64,000 bases of DNA from Pseudomonas sp. LB-090624 (GTDB lineage: Bacteria > Pseudomonadota > Gammaproteobacteria > Pseudomonadales > Pseudomonadaceae), in assembly GCF_003205205.1 (NCBI RefSeq), contig NZ_QJRL01000002.1, positions 340,695-404,694 of the forward strand, written 5' to 3'. The translations under genes and the position numbers were made by a program. Shown piece by piece: positions 1 through 8,352 of the stretch; positions within the stretch are counted from its first letter, which is position 1, and every line of letters starts with the position of its first letter. A model generated the notes under the pieces. The model was given only the letters and a program-made list of their open reading frames with translations, did not search any database and had not been told where the DNA came from.

Positions 1-298
1 GTTTCGGCAGACCTACGACCAGCCAGACCCGGTGAACTCGACGGTGCTCAAAGGCGTGCCGCTGGGGGCGAAGTTCGATGTGAGCATTCACACCACCCGC
101 GACGGCCTGGTTACGGTGACAGCGAGCTGTAACGGGGTGTCCGGGTCTTCAGGCGGGCTGCAACTCGACAGCAGCTGGGCTTCGCGGCTGTTCGAATTCC
201 ACGGTGGGGTCTACAACCAGGTTGACTACACAGATGCAACACCTGCCGATGATGGCTCGATCTGCATCATCAGCGAGCTCTCGTTGCTACATGACTGA
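1..298 (+). CDS. Polysaccharide lyase family 7 (alginate lyase-like) protein, C-terminal part, truncated by window edge
   Basis: The reading frame is open from base 2, so the gene starts outside the window; the GTG at 32 is internal. About 98 C-terminal residues are visible. The stretch LFEFHGGVYNQ resembles the conserved YFKAGxYNQ strand of PL7 (alginate lyase 2) beta-jelly-roll enzymes, and the last strand (ISELSLLHD) resembles the usual PL7 end (fYkLxVsHD). PL7 enzymes cleave alginate or related polyuronates by beta-elimination. The catalytic residues upstream cannot be checked. A hairpin follows the stop. Family assignment is moderately secure; substrate is unknown. Confidence 0.65.
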   Translation, partial: FRQTYDQPDPVNSTVLKGVPLGAKFDVSIHTTRDGLVTVTASCNGVSGSSGGLQLDSSWASRLFEFHGGVYNQVDYTDATPADDGSICIISELSLLHD

Positions 299-310
299 GT
301 GACAGGGCCA

Positions 311-358
311 GGCTCCTGCAGGGCAGCGCATACCCCTCGCGCGGCCGCTGCGGGAGCC
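311..358. terminator. Hairpin between convergent genes, probable bidirectional terminator
   Basis: GGCTCCTGCAG at 311-321 pairs with CTGCGGGAGCC at 348-358 (one mismatch). It lies between the lyase stop and the stop of the small exported protein on the opposite strand. There is no long T-run, so factor-independent termination is inferred only from position and shape. Confidence 0.5.
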
Positions 359-371
359 CCAAACAAAAGGA

Positions 372-665
372 TCAGGAGTTTTCCTTTACCTGGCACACAC
401 CATTGGCTCTGTTCTTGCCGGTGTACGAAACATCAGGCGAACCATCCGGGTTGATCGTCAGCGAGAGGGTGACACCGCTGCCCTTGGCTTCAAAGTAGTT
501 ATCGTTGAATTTCTTCAACTTGCCTTCCTTGCCATTGATGTAAATCGGGCCGCCCTTGTCGGCGTGGACCTCAATGTTGCCTGGACAGGTTGCATTCAGC
601 ATCGGTATCCCGGCCTGGGCCGCGCCAGATGCAACCAGACAAGCCCCGAGCAGCAAACGCTTCAT
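372..665 (-). CDS. Small secreted/periplasmic protein of unknown function
   Basis: 97 residues. The ATG at 665 is preceded by GAAGGAGCTGAAA, a good ribosome site, so the longer upstream reading is rejected. Residues 1-18 (MKRLLLGACLVASGAAQA) form a typical Sec signal peptide with an AxA cleavage site. The mature part has two cysteines, in the segments ATCPGN near its start and GVCQV near its end, which could form one disulfide in the periplasm. No known domain was recognised. It is a single-gene unit, convergent with the lyase. Confidence 0.7.
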   Translation of the reverse strand: MKRLLLGACLVASGAAQAGIPMLNATCPGNIEVHADKGGPIYINGKEGKLKKFNDNYFEAKGSGVTLSLTINPDGSPDVSYTGKNRANGVCQVKENS

Positions 666-903
666 TTTCAGCTCCTTCAACGTATACATAGACGAGCAAG
701 CAAAGCCCATTTACCCGCTGCACGCCAGCGCATTCACCTTGCTGCCTCGGCCCGAAGGCGAAGGGCATAAGGGGTACAGGATTAAATTTCGTTCACCTTG
801 CGCCCTTTAGTCATAAGGCATTCGACAGCAATTCAGCCATACTCCAGAATGCAGCGGTTTTAGGGGGAAAACCCTTGCACAGCCAACGACATACCAACTT
901 TTA

Positions 904-1842
904 GTGAGCCTCAACGTGAAAACATCCCTGTCCATCCTCAGCCTGCTGCTGTTGCTCACAGGAACTGCGACCCTTCCGTCGACTGCTGCTGCACAACCCC
1001 CGGCCCAAGTCCAACGTGACCCGTCCAAGCTGCACCTGGCTTCAGGCAGCGCCCTGCTGATCGACCTGAACAGCAATCAGGAACTGTATTCGAGCCACGC
1101 CGACCGCGTGGTCCCTATCGCATCGGTCACCAAGCTGATGACGGCGATGGTGGTGCTGGATGCCAAGCTGCCCATGGATGAGATGCTCACCATGACCATT
1201 GCCAACAACCCTGAAATGAAAGGCGTGTATTCACGCGTGCGCCTGGGCAGCCAGCTCGACCGCCGCGAAACCCTGCTGATTACCCTGATGTCGTCGGAAA
1301 ACCGCGCTGCCAACAGCCTGGCCAACGCTTACCCTGGCGGCTACCCGGCCTTCATCAAAGCCATGAACGCCAAGGCCCGCAGCCTGGGCATGGCGCATAC
1401 CCGCTACGTCGAGCCGACCGGCCTGTCGACGCAGAACGTGTCGACCGCACGCGACTTGGCCAAACTGTTGATGGCCTCACGCAAGTACCCGATGCTGAGC
1501 GAGCTGTCGACCACCCGCGAAAAAACCGTAGCCTTCCGCAAGCCCAACTACACCCTGGGCTTCCGTAACACCGATCACCTGGTGAACAAGAGCAACTGGG
1601 ACATCAAGCTGACCAAGACCGGCTTCACCAACGAAGCCGGGCACTGCCTGGTGCTGCTGACGCGCATGGATAATCGCCCGGTGGCGATGGTCATCCTCGA
1701 TGCCTTCGGCAAGTACACCCACTTCGCCGATGCCAGCCGCATGCGCCAGTGGCTGGAAACCGGCGCAGCCAAGCCCGCACCGGCCGTGGCCATGCAGTAC
1801 AAGGCTGACCGGCAGAGCAAAGGGCGGGTGGCGGCCGAGTAA
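904..1842 (+). CDS. pbpG: D-alanyl-D-alanine endopeptidase (penicillin-binding protein 7 family)
   Basis: 312 residues if translated from GTG 904; GTG 916 (MKTSLSILS) is an equally plausible start and gives a better signal peptide. The protein has a Sec signal ending near AAAQ and a peptidase S11 domain. The active-site signatures are all present: SVTK (SxxK), SSEN (SxN) and KTG in [14 protein letters not shown]. Length and motif order fit PBP7/PbpG, a periplasmic murein DD-endopeptidase that cuts D-Ala-mDAP cross-links. It appears monocistronic, with about 240 bp upstream. Confidence 0.9.
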   Translation: MSLNVKTSLSILSLLLLLTGTATLPSTAAAQPPAQVQRDPSKLHLASGSALLIDLNSNQELYSSHADRVVPIASVTKLMTAMVVLDAKLPMDEMLTMTIANNPEMKGVYSRVRLGSQLDRRETLLITLMSSENRAANSLANAYPGGYPAFIKAMNAKARSLGMAHTRYVEPTGLSTQNVSTARDLAKLLMASRKYPMLSELSTTREKTVAFRKPNYTLGFRNTDHLVNKSNWDIKLTKTGFTNEAGHCLVLLTRMDNRPVAMVILDAFGKYTHFADASRMRQWLETGAAKPAPAVAMQYKADRQSKGRVAAE

Positions 1843-1942
1843 CTGCCGTCACCTGCTGCTTTCAGTCATGCTGGCGGCAGGCCTTGAGGACGAGGCCGCT
1901 GCCAGTGCCGGCCGGGTAACGCTTGGCGTTTGGGCAACGTTA

Positions 1943-2410
1943 TCAGGCCGTGGTGCTGACCACACCGCCAGCACTGCTCCCGCCCTCTTGCTGCAGCAAC
2001 GTCAGCAGTTGCGCCGTCGCCGCCAGGAGCTGCCCGTTGATCGTGGCAACGCTGGCCTGCTTGGCACTTACGGCAGTGGCTTTGGCCGTCTCTTCCATCT
2101 TGCTTGCCATCAATTGCGCCAGCCGTTGCTGTTCCTCAGCCAACTGCTTCTGCAGCTCTTTGATCAACTCTCGCAATGTTTTTACAGCTGTCGATTCGCT
2201 GCTGTCACTGGCTTGCGCAGCCTGCCCCTGGCCGGCACCGCCGACTTTCGAGGTGTCACCGCTGGTATTCAGTGCCCCGCCCTGCTCCGCTTGTTCAACC
2301 TGGCTCGCCTGCTCAGGCTCCGTAGCAGCAGTCGCACTCGGCGTCTGCGCCGAAACGACGTTGATGTTCAGATTTGCGGATATGGATGTCATGCCGACTC
2401 CCTGGTTCAT
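1943..2410 (-). CDS. Ala/Gln-rich coiled-coil protein of unknown function
   Basis: 155 residues from ATG 2410. The inner ATG at 2392 (MTSISANLN) has a clear GGGAG site and may be the true start. There is no signal peptide or membrane segment. The first half is low-complexity (Ala, Gln, Glu, Ser, Gly) and probably disordered. The middle (roughly residues 78-110, with KTLRELIKELQKQLAEEQQR) is a strong coiled coil, followed by an Ala-rich helix. It is transcribed away from pvdA and shares that intergenic region. No family was recognised and no function is proposed. Confidence 0.6.
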   Translation of the reverse strand: MNQGVGMTSISANLNINVVSAQTPSATAATEPEQASQVEQAEQGGALNTSGDTSKVGGAGQGQAAQASDSSESTAVKTLRELIKELQKQLAEEQQRLAQLMASKMEETAKATAVSAKQASVATINGQLLAATAQLLTLLQQEGGSSAGGVVSTTA

Positions 2411-2467
2411 AGTTGGGTCCTTGCCTTAACCCCCTTATCGGCAGCGTCACCCCGTTCTTTAGCCGCT

Positions 2468-2491
2468 TAAATTCCCTTCTGGCTGGCTCGT
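2468..2491 (+). promoter_or_regulatory. Iron-starvation (PvdS-type sigma factor) box upstream of pvdA
   Basis: TAAAT at 2468-2472 is followed after 16 nt by CGT at 2489-2491. This is the consensus described for the iron-starvation box recognised by the ECF sigma factor PvdS and its P. putida counterpart. TAAAT is followed by TCCC, as in many such promoters. It lies about 75 bp before the pvdA start codon. Confidence 0.8.
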
Positions 2492-2565
2492 TCCAACACA
2501 TGTACTTGCGCAGGAGCCAGCGCCTCGGCGGGCGTCCATATTCGATCATTCAGGGAATCGCAGCC

Positions 2566-3900
2566 ATGAGCCAGCAATCACAGCAGGAAACCATAAAAGA
2601 TCTGATCGGCGTGGGCTTCGGCCCTTCCAACCTGGCCTTGGCCATTGCCCTGGAAGAACTCGCCGAGTCCCAGGGGCATGCCCTGGACGCGCTGTTCATC
2701 GACAAGCAAGAAGATTACCGCTGGCACGGCGAGACCCTGGCCACCCAGAGCGAGCTGCAGATCTCGTTCCTCAAGGACCTGGTGTCGCTGCGCAACCCCA
2801 CCAGCCCCTACAGCTTTGTCAATTATCTGCACCAGAAGCAGCGCTTGGCCGACTTCATCAACCTCGGCACGTTCTACCCTTGCCGCCTGGAGTACAACGA
2901 CTACCTGCGCTGGGCCGCCGAACACTTCGCGACCCAGGCGGTGTATGGCCAGGAAGTGCTGCGTATCGAGCCAGAAGTACAGGCCGGCCGGGTCGAACAC
3001 CTGCGCTTGGTCTCGCGTGACGCACAAGGCCGCGAATATAGCCGCCGCACCCGTTCGGTGGTGGTCGCCAGCGGCGGTACGCCGAAAATTCCGGAAAAAT
3101 TCAGCGCGTTCAAGGACGACCCACGGGTATTTCACCACTCACAATACCTGAGCAGCCTGAACAAGCTGCCCTGTGCGGCCGGCAAGCCAATGCGCATTGC
3201 CGTGATCGGGTCGGGCCAGAGCGCCGCCGAGGCGTTCATCGACCTCAACGACAGCTACCCGTCGGTCAAGGTCGACATGGTCCTGCGTGGCTCGGCGCTC
3301 AAACCCGCGGATGACAGCCCGTTCGTCAACGAGATTTTCTCGCCCGACTACACCGAACTGGTCTACAACGAGCCGGCCGACCAGCGCAGCAAGCTGCTGG
3401 GCGAATACCACAATACCAATTACTCGGTGGTAGACCTCAACCTGATCGAACGTATCTACGGCATCCTTTACCGGCAGAAAGTGGCCCATCAGCACCGCCA
3501 CAACGTGCTGTGCCGCCGCCAGGTGGAAGCGGTGGTGGCCACCCGCGAGGGCCTGGAACTGACCCTGCGCGACCTCGCCACCGGCCAGCAGCAAACGCAC
3601 CGCTACGATGCCGTGATTCTCGCCACGGGCTACGAGCGCCGCTCGCACCGTGACCTGCTGGCACCCCTGGCCGGCTACCTGGATGACTTCAACGTCGACC
3701 GCAACTACCGCATGCTGGCCAGCCCCGACCTGCAGGCCTCGGTGTACCTGCAAGGGTTCTGTGAAAGCAGCCACGGCCTGAGCGACACCCTGCTCTCGGT
3801 GCTGCCGGCGCGTGCCGCAGAAATTGGCCTGGCCCTCTATCAGGACTTGGGGCAGCTGCATGGCAGGGCGCAAGCAGCGGTGGCCCTGACCAGCGCCTGA
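2566..3900 (+). CDS. pvdA: L-ornithine N5-monooxygenase (pyoverdine biosynthesis)
   Basis: 444 residues from ATG 2566 (MSQQSQQETIKDLIGVG), the normal PvdA length; the frame is open further upstream but that part overlaps the promoter. PvdA is an FAD/NADPH-dependent N-hydroxylating monooxygenase that makes N5-hydroxyornithine, the hydroxamate precursor in pyoverdine. Visible motifs are the FAD site GVGFGPSN near residue 15, the NADPH site GSGQSAAEAF near 220, and the ATGYE motif near 350. It is a single-gene unit between an iron-starvation box and a strong terminator. Expression under iron limitation is inferred from that box. Confidence 0.95.
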   Translation: MSQQSQQETIKDLIGVGFGPSNLALAIALEELAESQGHALDALFIDKQEDYRWHGETLATQSELQISFLKDLVSLRNPTSPYSFVNYLHQKQRLADFINLGTFYPCRLEYNDYLRWAAEHFATQAVYGQEVLRIEPEVQAGRVEHLRLVSRDAQGREYSRRTRSVVVASGGTPKIPEKFSAFKDDPRVFHHSQYLSSLNKLPCAAGKPMRIAVIGSGQSAAEAFIDLNDSYPSVKVDMVLRGSALKPADDSPFVNEIFSPDYTELVYNEPADQRSKLLGEYHNTNYSVVDLNLIERIYGILYRQKVAHQHRHNVLCRRQVEAVVATREGLELTLRDLATGQQQTHRYDAVILATGYERRSHRDLLAPLAGYLDDFNVDRNYRMLASPDLQASVYLQGFCESSHGLSDTLLSVLPARAAEIGLALYQDLGQLHGRAQAAVALTSA

Positions 3901-3924
3901 CCCCGCTTTTACCTCTCGCGCAAG

Positions 3925-3958
3925 GCCGGCCTGATCCCTCGTGCACAGGCCGGCTTTT
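3925..3958 (+). terminator. Rho-independent terminator after pvdA
   Basis: GCCGGCCTG (3925-3933) and CAGGCCGGC (3946-3954) form a perfect 9-bp stem with a 12-nt loop, followed by TTTT. It separates pvdA from the fpv operon. Confidence 0.85.
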
Positions 3959-4000
3959 GTCGTCTGAAACATTTGCTTTCATTTTAAACGGCAGGTTTTC

Positions 4001-4020
4001 GATTCTCATTCGTCCTTATC
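4001..4020. promoter_or_regulatory. Candidate Fur-binding site upstream of the fpv operon
   Basis: Reading the minus strand, the sequence GATAAGGACGAATGAGAATC contains AATGAGAATC, a common Fur half-box form in pseudomonads. The match to the 19-bp consensus is only partial. It lies about 58 bp before fpvG. No TAAAT-16-CGT box was found here, so iron control would be through Fur or a more divergent box. Confidence 0.4.
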
Positions 4021-4077
4021 AGTACAGCCCTCTTTGGTTGGGCACATGCTCGACCACTTATTGCAGAAGACCGTCTG

Positions 4078-5271
4078 ATGGCCAAATCACCGAAAAAATC
4101 GAAATCCCGGGTGTGGTTCCTGGTTCACAGTTGGCTAGCGCTACCGATCTGGTTCTTTGTCCTGATCGTCTGCTTCACCGGCATGCTCGCCGTGGTCAGC
4201 CAGGAAATCGTCTGGCTGGCCGACCCGGCGGTGCGCGCCAACAAGCCAGACGCCGACGTCGAGCGCATGAGCTTTCAGCAGGTACTGGAGGCCTTGAACG
4301 AAGCCGAGCCTGACATGGTGGTGGAGCGCCTGAGCCAGCCGGACGGTTCGCACTTCGCGGTTAAGGCGAATGTCACGCTGCCAGACGGCACCAGCCCAAC
4401 CTTGTATGTAAACCCTTACACCGGCGCCATCCAGGGCAAGACCCCGGACTTCAATTTTGAAGGCTTCACCCGTGCGTTGCACGGTTGGTGGCTGGTGCCG
4501 TTCACCAACGGCTTCAGCTGGGGCTGGTACCTGGTGTCGCTGCTGGGCCTGCCGATGCTGGCGTCGCTGGTCACCGGGCTGGTGGTGTACAAGAAGTTCT
4601 GGAAGGGCTTTTTCAAACCCGTGCGCACCGGCCAAGGTCCGCGGATTTTCTGGGGCGACCTGCACCGCCTGGCCGGGGTATGGTCGATCTGGTTCATCGC
4701 AGTCATTTCCATCACCGGCATCTGGTTCCTGATCCAGGCGATCCTGTTCGATAATCACATCACCATTTCCAGCCGGCCCATCGTGCCGGTAATCGCCCGT
4801 GAAGAAGTACCACAAACGCCAGACGGCAGCCCGGCCCAGCGCATCGACCTGGATGAAGCGGCGCGCCTTGCCGGCCTGGCGATCCCGGGCCTTGCGATCA
4901 ACTCCGTCTCGTTGCCGGCTACCGCCTACAGCCATGTTTCCCTGTCCGGGCCGGGCTGGTACCCGCTGATGTTGCAGAGCGCTTCGGTCAACCCGTACAC
5001 GCGCAATGTCGACAGCCAGTTCCTGATCAGCGACCGCTCGGCACTGGAATTCGTGACCGAATCCATGCGCCCGCTGCACACCGGCGATTTCGGCGGTTTG
5101 CCGATCAAGCTCATCTGGTTCTTCTTCGGCCTCATCCTGACCCTGATGGTCTTCAGTGGCTTGCTGATCTGGACCAAACGCACCGCCCAGGCCTCTGTTG
5201 CCGCCCTCAAGCGTAGCGCGCGCACACCGCGTGGGGCACGTAATGAAACCACCGTGGAGGTGCGCCCATGA
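4078..5271 (+). CDS. fpvG: PepSY-domain inner-membrane ferripyoverdine reductase FpvG
   Basis: 397 residues. It starts MAKSPKKSKSRVWFLVHSW; the first membrane helix is at about 14-36, further helices lie near 150-170, 200-222 and 340-365, and a periplasmic PepSY-type domain lies between. This is the four-helix PepSY_TM layout. In P. aeruginosa FpvG is the inner-membrane component that reduces pyoverdine-bound Fe3+ so that iron is released in the periplasm and the siderophore recycled. It heads an eight-gene run in which every gene overlaps or abuts the next, in the same order as fpvGHJKCDEF. The symbol is assigned by motif plus synteny. Confidence 0.88.
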   Translation: MAKSPKKSKSRVWFLVHSWLALPIWFFVLIVCFTGMLAVVSQEIVWLADPAVRANKPDADVERMSFQQVLEALNEAEPDMVVERLSQPDGSHFAVKANVTLPDGTSPTLYVNPYTGAIQGKTPDFNFEGFTRALHGWWLVPFTNGFSWGWYLVSLLGLPMLASLVTGLVVYKKFWKGFFKPVRTGQGPRIFWGDLHRLAGVWSIWFIAVISITGIWFLIQAILFDNHITISSRPIVPVIAREEVPQTPDGSPAQRIDLDEAARLAGLAIPGLAINSVSLPATAYSHVSLSGPGWYPLMLQSASVNPYTRNVDSQFLISDRSALEFVTESMRPLHTGDFGGLPIKLIWFFFGLILTLMVFSGLLIWTKRTAQASVAALKRSARTPRGARNETTVEVRP

Positions 5272-5807
5272 GCCAGGCCCAGGCCCTGCCCACCAGCCCG
5301 TTGAAGCAACTGTGGCTGAAATGGCGCTTTCACCTGAACATCCTGCTGATCCTGATCCCGCTGGGGTTCATGCCCAAGTATTTCGCCGACGCCAAGCTGT
5401 TCCGCGGCGAAGCCGGCCTGGGCGCCACTATCATCAGCGATATCCAGGTCGGCCCCTACCGCCTGAACCTGGCCGAACTGCGTGACGAAGCGCCACGCGC
5501 CGACGGCCCGGCCGGTTACTTCAAGCCGTTCAACGCAGCGCTGTGCAAGGCCTGCATCAAGGACGTCAAGGCCGTTTACCTGCGCATCGGCAAGCCACGC
5601 AGCCTGCGCGCCGCCGGCACCATCTTCTTCGGCGCGCCGTACCACATGGGCACTTCGCTGCCGATCCCGCCACGCACCAAACCTGACGCCCGAATCTGGA
5701 TCACCCTGGAAGGCTGGGACGGCAGCATGCACCAGGCATCCGTCCCCCTGGCCAAGGCATCGCCAGCCACTGTGGCCTGGCTCGAGAAACAAGGAGGCAA
5801 GAAATGA
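5268..5807 (+). CDS. fpvH: FpvH-like membrane-anchored accessory protein of ferripyoverdine reduction
   Basis: 179 residues, with its ATG overlapping the fpvG stop (ATGA). One N-terminal membrane helix (about residues 23-40, LNILLILIPLGFMPKYF) is followed by a periplasmic domain. That domain contains CKACIKDVKAVYLRIGKPR, with a CxxC pair that might bind metal or take part in redox chemistry. FpvH works with FpvG, FpvJ and FpvK in P. aeruginosa, but its biochemical role is not well defined. The symbol rests mainly on operon position. Confidence 0.75.
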   Translation: MSQAQALPTSPLKQLWLKWRFHLNILLILIPLGFMPKYFADAKLFRGEAGLGATIISDIQVGPYRLNLAELRDEAPRADGPAGYFKPFNAALCKACIKDVKAVYLRIGKPRSLRAAGTIFFGAPYHMGTSLPIPPRTKPDARIWITLEGWDGSMHQASVPLAKASPATVAWLEKQGGKK

Positions 5808-6124
5808 ACTACCTGCTGCGAACCCTCACCCTGCCCCTGCTGGCGCTGGCCGCCGGCCCCGCCCTGGCTCACAACCCGATGTGTGAATGCGAAGAACTGG
5901 CCGGCGGCCAGGTCAAGTGCACCGGTGGCTTCTCGGATGGCAGCGGTGCCGCCGGGGTAACCCTGGACGTGATCGGCTATGACGAGCAGGTGCTGGTCGG
6001 TGGCAAGCTCGGTGATGATTCGACCTTGACCTTCAAGCGCCCTGACGGCGAATTCTACGTGCTGTTCGATGCCGGCCCCGGGCACGTGGTGGAAGTCGAC
6101 TACGCCGATATTGCCCAGCCATGA
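5804..6124 (+). CDS. fpvJ: FpvJ-like small periplasmic protein
   Basis: 106 residues, preceded by AAGGAGG. The Sec signal (MNYLLRTLTLPLLALAAGPALA) leaves a mature protein starting HNPMCECEELAGGQVKC. The clustered Cys and His residues suggest metal or redox binding, which is inference. It sits between fpvH and fpvK with 4-bp overlaps on both sides, as in the P. aeruginosa operon. Confidence 0.75.
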   Translation: MNYLLRTLTLPLLALAAGPALAHNPMCECEELAGGQVKCTGGFSDGSGAAGVTLDVIGYDEQVLVGGKLGDDSTLTFKRPDGEFYVLFDAGPGHVVEVDYADIAQP

Positions 6125-6690
6125 GCCGCGCCCAAGTGATTCGCCCGGCCGGTGCCGGGCACGAAACCCTGTACGTGTTGCTGACCAGCCTGCTGATCGT
6201 GGCGCTGGCAGCCGGCGTGGTGCTGTTGCGTGGTGAGCGCGAGGACGAACAGGCCATTGCCAGCCACCAGATCGACGCCCGCCGCAACCTCACCGCCGCC
6301 GAACAAGGCCTGTACACCGACCTGCGGGTGGCCTTCGACGAGATCCAGCTGCTGCGCGAAGAAAACGCCGTTGCCCCCAGCGTTAAAGCCTTGGCCGAAG
6401 AAGGCCTGCCGCCGTTCGTGGTGGATGCCGGCAGCCAGAGCCGCGGTGATCACCAATGGTCATGGCTGGAAACCGGCGCCTACCTGGGCCGCAGCCACGC
6501 ACCCGAGGTTGCCGGCAGCCTGCTGCTGATTCTGCCGGCCGACAGCACTGGCGAGGCCGATATCTGGCTGCGTCGCGACAGCGCCGCCGTCATGCCGGAC
6601 GATCTTGGCCAGGCCGCTCTGATCGCTGCCGGCTGGCAGCAGGTGGTCAGCCACTATGACGCCGGGGTTACCCGCGAACACCGTCACTGA
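6121..6690 (+). CDS. fpvK: FpvK-like single-span membrane protein
   Basis: 189 residues, overlapping the fpvJ stop as ATGA. One membrane segment lies at about residues 18-38 (LYVLLTSLLIVALAAGVVLL). The rest is a soluble domain with a short coiled-coil-like stretch (TDLRVAFDEIQLLREEN). The family is little characterised; in P. aeruginosa it belongs to the FpvGHJK set needed for efficient iron release from pyoverdine. Assignment is mostly positional. Confidence 0.72.
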   Translation: MSRAQVIRPAGAGHETLYVLLTSLLIVALAAGVVLLRGEREDEQAIASHQIDARRNLTAAEQGLYTDLRVAFDEIQLLREENAVAPSVKALAEEGLPPFVVDAGSQSRGDHQWSWLETGAYLGRSHAPEVAGSLLLILPADSTGEADIWLRRDSAAVMPDDLGQAALIAAGWQQVVSHYDAGVTREHRH

Positions 6691-6706
6691 ACCCAAGGAC
6701 TCTCCC

Positions 6707-7609
6707 ATGTTCCGCTCCGCCCTCGCCCTGCTCCTGGCCCTTGCCCTGCCGACACTGGCCCTGGCCGATAATGGCAAGCCGCTGCGTATCGGCATCACCC
6801 TGCACCCTTACTACAGTTACGTGAGCAACATCGTCGGCGACAAAGCCGAAGTGGTACCGCTGATACCGGCGGGCTTCAACCCGCATGCCTATGAGCCACG
6901 GGCGGAGGACATCAAACGCATCGGCTCGCTGGACGTAGTGGTACTCAACGGCGTCGGCCATGACGACTTCGCCGACCGCATGATCGCGGCCAGCGAAAAG
7001 CCCGACATCGCCACCATCGAGGCCAACCAGAACGTACCGTTGTTGGCGGCCACCGGCATTGCTGCGCGCGGCGCCGGCAAGGTCGTCAACCCGCACACGT
7101 TCCTGTCCATCAGCACCACCATCGCCCAGGTCAACAACATCGCCCGCGAGCTGGGCAAGCTCGACCCGGACAATGCCAAGCTGTACACGCAAAATGCCCG
7201 TGCCTACGCCAAGCGCCTGCGCGCCCTGCGTGCCGACGCACTGGCCAAGGTCACCGAGGCCCCCAGCGCCACCTTCCGCGTTGCCACCATCCATGCCGCC
7301 TACGACTATCTGGTACGCGACTTCGGCCTGGAGGTGACCGCCGTGGTCGAACCGGCGCATGGCATCGAACCAAGCCCGGCGCAGCTGAAGAAAACCATCG
7401 ATCAGCTCAAGGCGCTGGATGTACGGGTTATTTTCTCGGAAATGGATTTCCCCTCAGCCTATGTCGAGACCATCCAGCGCGAATCCGGCGTGCGTCTGTA
7501 CCCGCTGACGCATATTTCCTACGGTGAATACACCAAGGAAAAGTACGAAGTGGAGATGAAGCGCAACCTCGACACGGTGGTCCGCGCCATCCAGGAGAAC
7601 CGCGCATGA
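6707..7609 (+). CDS. fpvC: Metal-binding periplasmic solute-binding protein FpvC
   Basis: 300 residues from ATG 6707 (MFRSALALLL), with AAGGA upstream; an in-frame upstream extension overlaps fpvK and is rejected. It has a Sec signal to ALADN. The protein is a cluster A-I (ZnuA/TroA-like) metal-binding protein: His residues in TLHPYY, NPHAYEP and NPHTF fall where this family places metal ligands, followed by the long helix and the TAVVEPAHGIEPSPAQL segment. In P. aeruginosa FpvC binds iron, or a chelated form of it, in the periplasm and hands it to the FpvDE permease. It could be mistaken for a Zn or Mn binding protein; the operon argues for iron. Confidence 0.85.
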   Translation: MFRSALALLLALALPTLALADNGKPLRIGITLHPYYSYVSNIVGDKAEVVPLIPAGFNPHAYEPRAEDIKRIGSLDVVVLNGVGHDDFADRMIAASEKPDIATIEANQNVPLLAATGIAARGAGKVVNPHTFLSISTTIAQVNNIARELGKLDPDNAKLYTQNARAYAKRLRALRADALAKVTEAPSATFRVATIHAAYDYLVRDFGLEVTAVVEPAHGIEPSPAQLKKTIDQLKALDVRVIFSEMDFPSAYVETIQRESGVRLYPLTHISYGEYTKEKYEVEMKRNLDTVVRAIQENRA

Positions 7610-8352
7610 CCGCCGCCGCCAACCTGGCTGCCGCCTGTGGGCCGCGCATCGAGTTTACCGGCATCGACCTGACCTTGGGCCGCACCCGCATCCTCGAACA
7701 GGTCAGCTTCAGCGTGGCCGCTGGCAGCGTGCATGCCATCGTCGGCCCGAACGGCGGCGGCAAGAGCTCGCTGATCAAGACCCTGCTCGGGCAGATGCCG
7801 CACCAGGGCCAACTGACCCTGCACTGGCCAACGGAGCGCGAAGTGATTGGCTACGTGCCCCAGGCGCTGGAGTTCGACCGCGGCCTGCCGATGACCGTCG
7901 ACGACTTCATGGCCGCCATGTGCCAGCGCCGGCCGGCCTTTCTCGGCCTGTCACGGCGTGTACAGCCGGCCATCGATGCCGCGCTGGCGCGGGTCGGCAT
8001 GCTCGACAAGCGCAAGCGGCGCATGGGCGCGTTGTCTGGCGGTGAACGCCAGCGCGTGCTGTTGGCCCAGGGTCTGATCCCCGAGCCGCAGCTGCTGGTG
8101 CTGGACGAGCCGATGTCGGCGCTCGACGAAGCGGGTATCCAGGTGTTCGAACAGCTGCTGCTGGGCTGGCGGCAGGCGGGTACCACCGTGCTGTGGATCG
8201 AGCATGATCTGGCAGCTGTGCTGCGCCTGGCCGACCGTGTGACTGGCCTGAGCCGCCAGGTGCTGTTCGACGCCCCGCCCGCCCAGGCCCTGACCCCCGA
8301 GCGCCTGCTCGGCCTGTTCTCCGTTCACCCGCGTAGCGAGAGCCTTGCCTGA
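7606..8352 (+). CDS. fpvD: ABC transporter ATPase FpvD
   Basis: 248 residues, ATG overlapping the fpvC stop. The Walker A motif is GPNGGGKSS, the signature is LSGGERQR, Walker B is LLVLDEP, and the switch His is in WIEHD. It belongs to the metal-type (ZnuC-like) ABC ATPase family and energises FpvE. It overlaps fpvE by one base. Confidence 0.88.
   Translation: MTAAANLAAACGPRIEFTGIDLTLGRTRILEQVSFSVAAGSVHAIVGPNGGGKSSLIKTLLGQMPHQGQLTLHWPTEREVIGYVPQALEFDRGLPMTVDDFMAAMCQRRPAFLGLSRRVQPAIDAALARVGMLDKRKRRMGALSGGERQRVLLAQGLIPEPQLLVLDEPMSALDEAGIQVFEQLLLGWRQAGTTVLWIEHDLAAVLRLADRVTGLSRQVLFDAPPAQALTPERLLGLFSVHPRSESLA

Noticed and set aside
3139..3972. Long minus-strand frame antisense to pvdA
   Set aside because: Typical GC-rich shadow ORF with biased low-information composition; no ribosome site or family.
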